Under the pieces are notes generated by a model, which did no database searches, was not told the origin of the DNA, and saw only the letters and a list, made by a program, of their open reading frames with translations. A DNA stretch of 64,000 nt from JANNNX01 sp031398745 (GTDB lineage Bacteria; Actinomycetota; Acidimicrobiia; Acidimicrobiales; CADCSY01): positions 41,097 to 105,096 of the forward strand of contig JANNNX010000054.1 of the NCBI GenBank assembly GCA_031398745.1. The letters are read 5' to 3'. Below, piece after piece: positions 40,141 through 49,100 of the stretch (its first letter is position 1; the number at the start of each line of letters is the position of its first letter). A program made the translations under genes and the position numbers.

Positions 40141-41738
40141 GCATGAGCGAGCTCGCTCCCACCCGAGGCCGGCTGTTCGGCAAGAACGTCCTCGAAGCGA
40201 CCTTCCGGGCCGCCCCCGACGAGGACCTGTTCCTCGGCGAGCTGTTGGTCGGCATCGACGGCGCCACGGGACGGCGCTACCTGTTCCGGGTGGTCGACGT
40301 CACCTACGGCACCGAGCATCGCGAGCCGGGCTGGGCCGAACGGGTCGCCGGCACCCTGCTGGCCGACGACACCCGCGACGACGCCGGGGCCCACCGGCTC
40401 TACGAGTCGGACCAGCGCACCTACCGGGTGGCGAGCTGTCGCTGCCTGGGCTACCTCACCCCGCCCGACGAGGCCGGCGGCCAGCTGTTCCGCAAGCCCA
40501 AGAGCCTGCCCACCCAGTTCTCCCGGGTGGTGTCGCCCGAGCCCGCCGACTTCGACTTCCTACGCAGCCGCATGGGCGACCTGCCCGTGGGCTGGCTGCG
40601 CAGCGGCGAGACAGTGGTCGACTTCGAGGTCGGCATCCCGGGCGAGACCCTGGCCAGCCACGTCGGCATCTTCGCCACCACCGGCATGGGCAAGTCGAAC
40701 CTGATGATGGTGCTGGCCGGCGGGGCCATGCGGGCCAACGGCCGCTACGGCCTGCTGCTGGTCGACCCCCACGGCGAGTACCGCAAGTCGCTCCCCCGCC
40801 ACCCCTGGGCCGCCGACCGGCTTCGCACCTATGCCGCCCGGTCGCTGCCCAACACCTCGGCCCTGCGCCTCTCGCTAGGCGAGCTGGCGGTCGACGACCT
40901 GCGCACCGCCTACGACTGGTCTCGACCCCAGGAGGAGGCGCTGTTCGAGCTCGAGCGCTTCTACAGCGGCCCCAGCCGGCCGGGCCTGTCGTGGCTGGCC
41001 GACTTCGCCCGGCTCGACGACCTGCCCGGCTTCCGCGACGTCGAGCTGGCCAGCCGCATCGCCCTCAACACCCTCCAGGTGGTGCATCGCCGGGCCCGGC
41101 GGATCGTCGAGCTGCCCTGCATCGCCACCGACGCCCACGTCTCGGTGGGCGGCGCGGTCCTGGCCGACCTCGAATCCGGCCGGGTAGTCCTGGTCGACGT
41201 GAGCGGGCTCGGCTCGACCGAGGAGCTGCTGGTCGCCAGCTTCCTGACCCGCACGATCCTCGACCGCTGGTCGGCCGCCTACCTCGACGACCCCGAGCTC
41301 CACGAGCGACTACCGGTGATCTCGATCGTCCTCGAGGAAGCCCAGCGGGTGCTGTCGTCGGCCGCCGACCGCGACGCCAACGTCTTCCCCCGCCTGGCCC
41401 GCGAGGGGCGCAAGTTCAAGGTCGGCCTGACCGCCATCACCCAGCAGCCGAAGCTCCTCGACGACGAGCTGCTCAGCCAGTTCAACACCTTCTTCGTGCT
41501 CGGCCTGGCTGACGAGAAGGACCGCAACATCCTGCGCAGCTCGGCCAAGCAGGACCTCTCGGCCCTCGGCCCCGAGATCCAGACCCTCATGCCCGGCGAA
41601 TGCCTGGTCGCCTCGCTGGCCGCCCCCTTCGCCATCCCCGCCCGCATCCACCTCTACGACGACCTGTGCCGAGCCACGCCCCCGGCCCCCCAGCCCCGCC
41701 CGACCGACGCGCCGGCCACCGCCGCCATCTTCGACTGA
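40137..41738 (+). CDS. herA: HerA hexameric DNA translocase/helicase
   Basis: 533 residues. N-terminal HAS-barrel (RLFGKNVLEATFRAAPDEDL; LVGIDGATGRRYLFRVVDV), then the FtsK/HerA RecA-like core: Walker A ATTGMGKSNLMMVLAGGAM at about residue 180, LLLVDPHGEYRKSL, a helical insertion, Walker B ISIVLEEAQRVLSSAADRDA, and KFKVGLTAITQQPKLLDDEL with an arginine finger region FVLGLADEKDRNILRS. HerA pumps DNA and stimulates NurA. The pairing with nurA upstream and mre11 16 bases downstream marks a resection operon of archaeal type; bacterial HerA also appears in defence systems (with Sir2 or DUF4297), which are absent here. Confidence 0.93.
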   Translation: MSMSELAPTRGRLFGKNVLEATFRAAPDEDLFLGELLVGIDGATGRRYLFRVVDVTYGTEHREPGWAERVAGTLLADDTRDDAGAHRLYESDQRTYRVASCRCLGYLTPPDEAGGQLFRKPKSLPTQFSRVVSPEPADFDFLRSRMGDLPVGWLRSGETVVDFEVGIPGETLASHVGIFATTGMGKSNLMMVLAGGAMRANGRYGLLLVDPHGEYRKSLPRHPWAADRLRTYAARSLPNTSALRLSLGELAVDDLRTAYDWSRPQEEALFELERFYSGPSRPGLSWLADFARLDDLPGFRDVELASRIALNTLQVVHRRARRIVELPCIATDAHVSVGGAVLADLESGRVVLVDVSGLGSTEELLVASFLTRTILDRWSAAYLDDPELHERLPVISIVLEEAQRVLSSAADRDANVFPRLAREGRKFKVGLTAITQQPKLLDDELLSQFNTFFVLGLADEKDRNILRSSAKQDLSALGPEIQTLMPGECLVASLAAPFAIPARIHLYDDLCRATPPAPQPRPTDAPATAAIFD

Positions 41739-41753
41739 GCGTCGGCCACCACC

Positions 41754-42887
41754 ATGCGCATCGCCGCCCTCGGAGACGCCCACCTCGGACGCAGCTACCT
41801 GCCCACGCAGGTCCCCGAAATGGTCGGGGTCAACCAGCGGGAGCACGACTTCGAGCGCAGCTTCGTGGCCGCGGTCGACCTGGCGCTGGCCCAAGAGCCC
41901 GACCTGCTCCTCTGGCTGGGCGACATCTTCGACCGGCCGAACCCGAGCTACCGAAGCTTCCGGGTCGCCCAGCGGGCCCTGCGCACGGTGCGCGACCACG
42001 GCATCCCCATGGTCGTGATCAGCGGCAACCACGACACCCCCCGCCTCCCCGGCACCGGCAGCCCCTACTCGCCCCTGGCCGACACCTTCGGCGTCGAGCA
42101 CGGCGGCAGCGTCCACTTCGCCACCCGAGCCGCCTACGAGCGCATCGACCTGGGCGACCTGGTGGTCCACGCCGTGCCCCAGATGCTCACCGTCGAAGCC
42201 AGCCTCGACGCCCTCGACGAGGCCGACCGGGGGCGCAGCCTCGACGCCACCAACCTACTGCTGACGCATCCCCGAGTGCCCCAGGTCGAGCCGCGCTACG
42301 CCGACATCAACGAGATCGAGGTCGACGCCGGCCTGCTGCGAGCCGATCTCGTGCTGCTCGGCCACTACCACGTCCACCAGCGGGTGCTCCCGGGCATGTG
42401 GTACGCCGGCTCGACCGACACCTTCACCTTCGCCGACGAGCCCGAGGCGGCCAAGGGCATCGTCGTGCTCGACACCGCCACCGGCGAGTGCCGACACGTC
42501 GCCCTCACCGACCAGCGCCCGCTGGTCACCCTGCCCACCGTGGCCGCCCAGGGCCTGTCGCCGTCGGAGCTGTCGGCCCAGGTGTTCGACCGGGTGACGG
42601 CCGTGCCCGAAGGGGCGGTGGCCCGTCTCTACCTCGAAGGGGTCGACCCCGAGGCCTACCGCCTACTCGATGTCGACGCGGTGCGCGAGGCGGCCGGGGC
42701 TGCCCTGCACCTGAAGCTCGAGCCGCAGTTCGTGTCGGTCTCGACCGGCGTCGAGCTCCCCGACCTGCACTCGATCGTCGCCGGCTGGGAGCGCTTCGTC
42801 GATGGACAGGACCTCACCGGCTACAACCGGTCGACCATCGTCGAGCGCGGTCGGGACTACCTCGACCGGGCCGTCCACGACGCCTGA
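41754..42887 (+). CDS. Mre11/SbcD-type nuclease
   Basis: 377 residues. Calcineurin-like phosphoesterase motifs in order: MRIAALGDAHLGRSYLP (D8, H10), LLLWLGDIFDRPNPSYRSFR, VISGNHDTPRLPG, LLTHPRVPQ, LGHYHVHQRVLPGMWYAGS, then the capping domain. It provides 3'-5' exo- and endonuclease activity of the Mre11-Rad50 complex. It lies between herA and rad50; the sequence and placement (with HerA-NurA) are closer to the archaeal set than to the usual bacterial sbcDC pair, though only a tree could prove that. Confidence 0.93.
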   Translation: MRIAALGDAHLGRSYLPTQVPEMVGVNQREHDFERSFVAAVDLALAQEPDLLLWLGDIFDRPNPSYRSFRVAQRALRTVRDHGIPMVVISGNHDTPRLPGTGSPYSPLADTFGVEHGGSVHFATRAAYERIDLGDLVVHAVPQMLTVEASLDALDEADRGRSLDATNLLLTHPRVPQVEPRYADINEIEVDAGLLRADLVLLGHYHVHQRVLPGMWYAGSTDTFTFADEPEAAKGIVVLDTATGECRHVALTDQRPLVTLPTVAAQGLSPSELSAQVFDRVTAVPEGAVARLYLEGVDPEAYRLLDVDAVREAAGAALHLKLEPQFVSVSTGVELPDLHSIVAGWERFVDGQDLTGYNRSTIVERGRDYLDRAVHDA

Positions 42888-42902
42888 CCTCGCCGCCCTG
42901 CC

Positions 42903-45188
42903 GTGCGCCTGACCCGCCTCTATCTCCGCAACTACCGGGTCTTCGAGGACGAGCTCGAGCTCGAGCTGCCGTCCGGCCTGATCGGCATCTACGGGCCCAA
43001 CGGGTCGGGCAAGTCCTACCTCGTCGAGTCGATCCGCTGGACGCTCTTCGGCCAGTCCCGCACGGCCAAGGATCAGGTCCGCACGGCCGGGGTGAACGCC
43101 GAGTGCATCACCGAGATCGAGTTCGAGCACGAGGGCCACCTCTACGCCGTGCGCCGGACGCTGTCGGGCATCAACGCCACCGTGCGGGCCGAGGCCAGCG
43201 CCGATCGCCAGCAGGTGGCCGAGGGGGTGCTCGACGTGGCCCGCTACGTCCACTCGGTCCTGGGGATGGACGACGCCGCCTTCCGGGCCTCGGTGTTCGC
43301 CGAGCAGAGCCAGCTGGCCGCCTTCACCGGCCAGGCCCCGGCCAAGCGCCGGGAGCTGGTGCTGCGCCTGCTCGGCATCACCCCCCTCGACGCGGCCCGC
43401 TCGCTGGCCAACAAGGACGCCGGCGAGGCGGCCCGAGACCACGACCGGCTCCGGACCGTCCTCCCCGACCTCGACGCGCTGGCCGACGAGTTGGCCGAGA
43501 TGGAGGCCGGGGTAGCGGCCAGCACCCTCGCCCGCGAGCAGGCGGCGGCGGCCGTCGCCCAGGCCAGCACCGAGCGAGCCCGGGCCGAGGCCGAGGCCGA
43601 GGCGCTCGACCAGCGGGCCCGGCGCCACGAGCACCTGCTGGCCGAAGGCCGCGCCGTGCGGGCCGAGCTCGATGCCGCCGAGCAGTCGGCGACCCGCCTG
43701 GGGGTCGAGCTGGGCGAGCTCGACCAGGCCGAGGCCCGCCTCCGCGAGCTCGCCCCGATCGCCGAGCGCCTCGCCACCGACGACGCCGCGCTACGTGCCG
43801 CCGAAGCCATCGTCGCCGCCACCGCGGCGCTGGCCCAGCTCCCCGCGGTAGTCGAGATCCCACCCCTCGACAACCTCGTCGCGGCGGCCGAGGGAGCCCG
43901 GGCCGAGCTCGACGACGCCCGGGCCACCCTCGCCGCACTGCAGGGTCAGCACGCCGCCACCAGCGCCGAGCGCGACCGTGCCCGGGCGGGGGTCGAGCGG
44001 GCCCACGAGCTCTCCGACGAGGCCGACTGCCCGGTGTGTGGCCAGGCGCTGGGCGAGTCCTTCGAGCTGGTGCGGGCCCATCGGGTGGGCGAGCTGGCCG
44101 ATGCCGAGGCCCGGCTGGGTGCACTGGCCACCGAGGCCGCCGCGGCCCGCGCCCAGGTCGAGGCGGTCTCAGCCGGGGCGAGCCGGGCCGAGCAGGCCCT
44201 GGCCGATGCTCGCCAGATCGTGGCCGACGCCGAGGCCGCTCGACGGCGCCGAGCCGACGCCGACGCCGCCTTGGCCACCGCCGAAGCCGCCTTGGGCCAC
44301 CCACTGGCCACCGGCGAGCTCGACGCCATTCGGGCGTCGCTGGCCGAGAGCCGGGCCGCCCAGGCCGAGCGGTCCCGGCTCGAGGGGCGCCTCGAGCGAC
44401 GGGACGAGGCCGAGCGAGCCCGAGCCGAGGCCGGCGCCGCCGTTGCCGCCGCCACCGCCCGGCGGGCCGCCCTCCTGGCCGAGGTCGACGCCCTCGATCA
44501 CCAACCGGCGGCCCTGGCCTCCGCGATGGCCGCCCGGGAGGCAGCTCGGGCCGTAGCCGACGAGGCCACCAAGGCCGCCCATCGCGCCGAGCTGGCGGCC
44601 GCCGAGGCCGCAGTGAGGGCCACCGCGGCCCGCACCCGCCTGACCGATGGCCAGGCCCAGCACACCCGGCTCGGCGAGGTGGCCGAGCGGGCCCGCCACC
44701 TCAGCCGCACCGCCGATCTGCTGGGCGGGTTCCGACAGTCGGTGGTCGAGAGCGTCGGCCCCCGACTGGCCGCCCAGGCCGCCGACCTCTTCGCCGAGCT
44801 CACCGACCACGAGTACGACCGCCTCGACGTCGACGCCGAGCACTTCGGGCTCCAGATCCACGACGCCGGCATCGCCTATGACCTCGACCGGTTCTCCGGC
44901 TCCGAGAAGGACCTGGCCAACCTGGCCCTGCGGGTGGCCATCAGCGAACAGGTGCGGTTCCAGTCGGGCGGGGCGGTCGGCCTGCTGGTGCTCGACGAGG
45001 TCTTCGGGCCGCTGGACGAGGATCGCCGGGGGCGCACCCTGCTGGCGCTCGAGCGGCTCCGGAGCCGCTTCCGCCAGGTGATCGTCGTCACCCACGCCCC
45101 GGACGTGAAGGAGCAGCTCCCGTCGGCCATCGAGGTGGTCAAGCTCCCGGGCCGCCGGGCCACCGCTCGGATGGTCACCGGGGTCTAG
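42903..45188 (+). CDS. Rad50/SbcC-type SMC ATPase
   Basis: 761 residues, short for the family. Walker A IGIYGPNGSGKSYLVESIRW (residues ~29-48), Q-loop region FAEQSQLAAFTG, two long Ala/Glu/Arg-rich coiled coils, zinc hook CPVCGQ with Cys376 and Cys379, ABC signature FSGSEKDLANLALRVAISEQ (about residue 663), Walker B VGLLVLDEVFGPLDEDRRGR and a D-loop. With the Mre11-like protein it forms the end-binding and tethering complex. The two coils are about 200 and 220 residues, shorter than E. coli SbcC. GTG start at 42903, 15 bases past mre11. Confidence 0.93.
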   Translation: MRLTRLYLRNYRVFEDELELELPSGLIGIYGPNGSGKSYLVESIRWTLFGQSRTAKDQVRTAGVNAECITEIEFEHEGHLYAVRRTLSGINATVRAEASADRQQVAEGVLDVARYVHSVLGMDDAAFRASVFAEQSQLAAFTGQAPAKRRELVLRLLGITPLDAARSLANKDAGEAARDHDRLRTVLPDLDALADELAEMEAGVAASTLAREQAAAAVAQASTERARAEAEAEALDQRARRHEHLLAEGRAVRAELDAAEQSATRLGVELGELDQAEARLRELAPIAERLATDDAALRAAEAIVAATAALAQLPAVVEIPPLDNLVAAAEGARAELDDARATLAALQGQHAATSAERDRARAGVERAHELSDEADCPVCGQALGESFELVRAHRVGELADAEARLGALATEAAAARAQVEAVSAGASRAEQALADARQIVADAEAARRRRADADAALATAEAALGHPLATGELDAIRASLAESRAAQAERSRLEGRLERRDEAERARAEAGAAVAAATARRAALLAEVDALDHQPAALASAMAAREAARAVADEATKAAHRAELAAAEAAVRATAARTRLTDGQAQHTRLGEVAERARHLSRTADLLGGFRQSVVESVGPRLAAQAADLFAELTDHEYDRLDVDAEHFGLQIHDAGIAYDLDRFSGSEKDLANLALRVAISEQVRFQSGGAVGLLVLDEVFGPLDEDRRGRTLLALERLRSRFRQVIVVTHAPDVKEQLPSAIEVVKLPGRRATARMVTGV

Positions 45189-45245
45189 GTGAACCTTGGG
45201 TGACGCCGTCTGCGCCAGCCACCGCGAGCAGTCACACTGGGCGCC

Positions 45246-46157
45246 ATGAACGACTTCTGGCAGGGCGAGCGGGTGGTGGTCCTCGACGGCAGCATGAACC
45301 TGCGCGACGCCGGTGGCTATCCGGCCGGCGGCGAGGTGGTGCGCACGATGGCGCTGTTCCGCTCGGCGACGCTCAGCGACCTGTCCGACGAGGCACTGGC
45401 CACCCTGGCCTCCCAGCTCGGGGTCCGCACCGTGGTCGACCTCCGCTCCGAGCAGGAGGTCTCCCATGGCCTGCCGGCGTTCGACGACCACGGGATCCGC
45501 CACGTCAACATCCCGATCGGCGACGTGGGTGCCAACCGTGAGGAGCGCGAGCCCGGCGCCGAACCGACCGAGGAGGAGAAGGCCCGGCGGGAGGCGTTCG
45601 TCAACGGCACGCATGACTGGTCCGAGACCTACATCGAGTTCTTCGACAAGTCGGGACCCGACCTGGTTCGGGCGCTCGAGGCGCTGGCCGAGCCCGGTGC
45701 GCTGCCGGCGGTGGTGCACTGCACGGCGGGGCGCGACCGCACCGGCGTGACCATCGCCCTCGTGCTGGCCGCGCTCGGGGTGGCGGCCGATGACATCGCC
45801 GAGGACTACGCCCTCACCGGCGACCTGCTCCAGCTCCACGGCGATCGCTTCCTGAAGAACCTGATGGAGCGCGGTCCCCGCCCGCCCCGCCCGGCCGAGA
45901 CTGCCGCCGACGGCGCCGCTCCCGAAGGCGCCGCCCCCGAGGGCGAGGCCCCGGCCGGTCCCCCGCCGGGGTTCGAGCCGCCCGACCCCCAGAAGCTGCT
46001 GGCCGCGTTCACGGCCACGCCTCCCGAGTTCATGGCCCGCTTCCTCACCACGATCGCCGAGCGCCACGGCAGCCTCGATGCCGCGCTGGACGCGGCCGGC
46101 CTGCGGGCCGAGACCCGGGTGGCCCTGCGCGCCGCCCTGCTCGTCCCGGCCAACTGA
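45246..46157 (+). CDS. Tyrosine-protein phosphatase (PtpB-like)
   Basis: 303 residues. N-terminal NLRDAGGYPAGGEVVRTMAL and LFRSATLSDLSDEAL are typical of Y_phosphatase3/MptpB enzymes, with the P-loop PAVVHCTAGRDRTGVTIALV carrying the catalytic Cys and Arg. A proline/alanine-rich insertion (about residues 215-245) precedes a C-terminal helix bundle. Cytosolic; substrate unknown (protein tyrosine or phosphoinositide in relatives). It ends 34 bases before rnpB. Confidence 0.9.
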   Translation: MNDFWQGERVVVLDGSMNLRDAGGYPAGGEVVRTMALFRSATLSDLSDEALATLASQLGVRTVVDLRSEQEVSHGLPAFDDHGIRHVNIPIGDVGANREEREPGAEPTEEEKARREAFVNGTHDWSETYIEFFDKSGPDLVRALEALAEPGALPAVVHCTAGRDRTGVTIALVLAALGVAADDIAEDYALTGDLLQLHGDRFLKNLMERGPRPPRPAETAADGAAPEGAAPEGEAPAGPPPGFEPPDPQKLLAAFTATPPEFMARFLTTIAERHGSLDAALDAAGLRAETRVALRAALLVPAN

Positions 46158-46177
46158 GCGACGCTCTGGCCGGTTGC

Positions 46178-46183
46178 CATACT
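46178..46183 (+). promoter_or_regulatory. -10 element of rnpB
   Basis: CATACT lies about eight bases upstream of the first base of the predicted RNase P RNA helix P1, a good fit to a -10 box. A weak -35 (CTGAGC) is present 18 bases before it. Confidence 0.4.
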
Positions 46184-46191
46184 GGACGGCG

Positions 46192-46557
<366 letters not shown>

Positions 46558-46651
46558 CGCCAACCTCTCGCATGAGGGGCAATATTGCCTCTGACCAGCA
46601 CTTTTAGGGCTGTCTGACGTGATCCGCCAGTGTCCGAGATGCACCATCTTG

Positions 46652-46691
46652 GTCCTCAATGCTGAGGACTTTCTGAGGACTCATTGAGGAC
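46652..46691 (+). promoter_or_regulatory. Putative integrase arm-type sites, left
   Basis: TGAGGAC at 46663, 46674 and 46685, spaced exactly 11 bases, plus an inverted copy GTCCTCA at 46652-46658. The same heptamer with the same 11-base spacing is at the right end of the element (51934, 51945). This is the expected form of tyrosine-integrase arm sites. Confidence 0.6.
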
Positions 46692-46714
46692 CGCCGAGGG
46701 GGTGGCAGCGGCCC

Positions 46715-47533
46715 ATGGCGAGCATCGACAAGCGTCCCAGCGATGGCTATCGGGCCCGCTGGCGCGAGTTCCCGGGCGGCCCGCAGAAAACGCGCCACTT
46801 CCAGCGCAAGGCCGACGCCCAGCGCTTCCTCGACGTCATCCGCGGCGACCTCGCCCGCGGCAACTACATCGACCCCGACGCCGGCCGCATCCTCTTCAAG
46901 GACTACCCCGAGGAGTGGCGAGCCGCCCAGGTCCACCGACGCGGCACGGCCGCGGCGACGGAGTCATATCTGCGACGGCACGCCTATCCCCGTCTCGGCA
47001 ATCGACCCCTCGGCGCCGTCCGCCGCTCGGAGATCCAGGCATGGGTCATGGACCGCAGCGAGGTGCTGGCACCCGGCTCCGTCGAGCTCGTCTACCGGTG
47101 GGTGGCGACGACCTTCAAAGCCGCCGCCGGCGATCGCCTCATCGCATCGTCGCCGTGCATCCGCATCTCGCTCCCGAAGCGTCCACCGAAGGAGGTCGAC
47201 CCGCTCCCCGTCGCTGCGGTCGATGCACTGGCCGAGGCGATGCCGTCGCGGTATCGAGCGCTCATCGTGTTCGCGGCCGGCACCGGCCTTCGCCAGGGCG
47301 AGTACTTCGGCGTCACCGTCGACCGCATCGACTTCCTGCGCAAGCAGGTGCGCTTCGATCAACAGCTCGCGCATGTGAGCGGCGACGTGCCGGATTTCGG
47401 TCCGCTCAAGACGCAAGCGAGCTACCGCACCGTGCCGCTTCCCCTGGTCGTCACCGACGAGCTCGCCGCTTGGCCAGCGATCCGTACCTCGATCCGGTCA
47501 GCGGCGCCCTCCGCAACAAGAGCCTTCGTGTAG
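46715..47533 (+). pseudogene. Tyrosine recombinase (integrase), C-terminally truncated
   Basis: The first ~255 residues are a normal phage-type integrase: AP2-like arm-binding start (SIDKRPSDGYRARWREFPGG; FQRKADAQRFLDVIRGDLAR), SAM-like core-binding domain (YLRRHAYPRLGNRPLGAVRR) and the first catalytic-domain helices with the catalytic arginine in AAGTGLRQGEYFGVTVDRID and SYRTVPLPLVVTDELAA. It then ends abruptly; the HxxR and catalytic tyrosine blocks, normally ~110 further residues, are missing. The sequence immediately after is homologous to the 3' part of the gene at 52212-53792, so a deletion or recombination joined the two. Cannot catalyse integration as it stands. Confidence 0.88.
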
Positions 47534-48006
47534 ATGCCCGAACGTTTCGCGTCGCTGCAGTATCCCCCCTCGGACCAAAGCGCGCACCGGCCGCGGCGGT
47601 TTCATCGACTCGGTGCTCGCATCCGTCGACGGCTTCTACGAGGCTGTCGTGCAGCAACTAACGTCCATGGGTGGCGCGGGCACCGCAGCTTCCCGGCAGC
47701 GGCAGGAGCGCAGCCGAAGAAGCCGGGCCGGACCTCGAACCCCCCGCCCGTGACCTGGACGAACCCATCGAGCCTGAACTCACAGACGACGTTCCCCCGG
47801 ACATGGTGGCGCCGGAGGCTGTTGCTGCCGGGGTCGAAGCGATCGAAGCCGAGGCGCAAGTGGCTAACGCCGAACGGGAAGCTGAGGGCGACCCCGCGAC
47901 ATCGGACGACACGGAAACGGTGCCAGTCGAGTTGGTCTCATGGGAGGTCGCTCAAAACCGCTTGGATCATGAGCGCGCGGTCACGGCCGAACAGCTGACC
48001 GAGTAG
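47533..48006 (+). pseudogene. Decayed 3' fragment of a paralogue of the PD-(D/E)XK-like gene at 52212
   Basis: Reading across three frames gives ARTFRVAAVSPLGPKR, then TGRGGFIDSVLASVDGFYEA, then SGRSAAEEAGPDLEPPARDL and, at the very end, VELVSWEVAQNRLDHERAV. Each block aligns in order with residues from about 360 to the end of the protein at 52212-53792 (RTFRIVAVSPLGLKR; TGRGGFIDSVLASVDGFYEV; DLEPPARDL; MVSWDSAQDRLDHERAFS). Frameshifts occur near 47583 and 47665. There is no start region, so this is a remnant fused behind the truncated integrase. Confidence 0.85.
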
Positions 48007-48080
48007 TAGGTCCACAATTCGGCCAGCGCAGCAGCTCGGCAGAGCCTCCATATCCAGGAGCCGGTGTCACACCGCCGTCG

Positions 48081-48086
48081 TACGGT
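48081..48086 (+). promoter_or_regulatory. -10 element TACGGT of the PIN-HNH gene pair
   Basis: TACGGT ends six bases before the second of two consecutive GTG codons (48093), matching the leaderless spacing seen elsewhere in the window. Confidence 0.45.
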
Positions 48087-48092
48087 GAAGTG

Positions 48093-49100
48093 GTGCTCGA
48101 ACCCTTACCGGACGTCCCGCAGGGCGCTTTTGATCCGTACGCGTCTCTATGGCCGCGGTTCGTCTTGGTGCTCGACGCCGACGCGCTCTTGAGCAGCGTG
48201 GCTCATCAGTGCTCGCGCGGTTACCGCCCCCGGCTACTCCGGGTTCTTGAGTCGAACAGTTGTAGAGGCTTCGCCCCGGATCATGTCTACGGCGAGGCGT
48301 ACAAGGGCCTGGTCAAGTTCGCGAACGAGGCGACCAGCTTGGGCAAGTTGCGACGGTGCTTCGAGGAGCGCTACCTGCCGCACATCAGGTGGGTTGACAC
48401 CTCGATCGAGACCATCAACGACGCCCGCGTTGCGCTGGTGATCGAGCAGGACCTGACTGACGTCCCCACGGCACAGCTGGCGAGTCTCATCGCGCCCTGC
48501 CTCGTTGTCTCGGGCGACAAGCACCTGCGGCGCCCTGGTGTGGCACCCGCTGAGTGGGTGGCTGCGCTCGGCCACGGGACCGAGATCGTCGAAGGCGCCG
48601 ACCAGCAGGATGGCCTGAGCACGGCCGTTGCGCTTCCCGTCGCTCTCGTACTCGGCGGTGGCGCACATCTCGGCAAGAAGCTCCGGATTCCCTGGTGGGT
48701 CGTGGCAAGTGCGGCCGGTGCAGGCGGCTATGCGGTGCTCCGCGATCCGGATCGACGAAGGACGATCGCGACACGGTCTCGACCGTGGCTCGAGTCCTTT
48801 CTCGAGATGTTGGCGCAGGCGTATGCCCGGCAGAGAGAAGGCATCGCTGGTCTGCGAGAGCTGATGTTCCAACCCGACGGCGAACCTACGCCAAAGCAGC
48901 AGATCGCCACGGTCCTTGCGCGCGCTCCGGAGCCACTGCTGGCAGCTGATCTCCACTACGAGCTGACGCGGCACTTCGATCTTGTTCCGACGCTCGACGA
49001 AATGCGATCGACCCTTCGTACCTCGCCGGAGTTCACCAACCCGGCGCGCTACCGATGGGCTCTGGGACGTGTGTCCGAGGCTTGGCAGGGCGAGCTATGA
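48093..49100 (+). CDS. PIN-like nuclease domain protein with membrane segment and C-terminal winged-helix-like domain
   Basis: About 335 residues. The N-terminal ~165 residues look like a PIN nuclease: acidic start FVLVLDADALLSSVAHQC (Asp28, Asp30), FAPDHVYGEAYKGL, INDARVALVIEQDLTDVPTA and CLVVSGDKHLRRPG, giving four or five acidic positions for metal. A hydrophobic segment (IPWWVVASAAGAGGYAVL, ~residues 205-225) may anchor it to the membrane, and the last 80 residues (TPKQQIATVLARAPEPLLAA; LVPTLDEMRSTLRTSPEF) resemble a winged helix. The stop overlaps the next gene's start (ATGA). Not a standard VapC: longer and without an antitoxin gene. Probable RNase effector; function not established. 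Confidence 0.72.
   Translation: MLEPLPDVPQGAFDPYASLWPRFVLVLDADALLSSVAHQCSRGYRPRLLRVLESNSCRGFAPDHVYGEAYKGLVKFANEATSLGKLRRCFEERYLPHIRWVDTSIETINDARVALVIEQDLTDVPTAQLASLIAPCLVVSGDKHLRRPGVAPAEWVAALGHGTEIVEGADQQDGLSTAVALPVALVLGGGAHLGKKLRIPWWVVASAAGAGGYAVLRDPDRRRTIATRSRPWLESFLEMLAQAYARQREGIAGLRELMFQPDGEPTPKQQIATVLARAPEPLLAADLHYELTRHFDLVPTLDEMRSTLRTSPEFTNPARYRWALGRVSEAWQGEL

Noticed and set aside
40137..41738. HerA as a component of a HerA-Sir2 or HerA-DUF4297 anti-phage system
   Set aside because: No Sir2 or DUF4297 gene is adjacent; NurA, Mre11 and Rad50 partners favour DNA repair.
41600..44881. A 1093-codon open frame overlapping mre11 and rad50
   Set aside because: It is Arg/Pro/Gly-rich with no domain pattern and runs in another frame across two well-supported genes; a high-GC shadow.
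48093..49100. Classical VapC toxin
   Set aside because: The protein is more than twice VapC length, carries a hydrophobic segment and extra domain, and has no small antitoxin gene before it.
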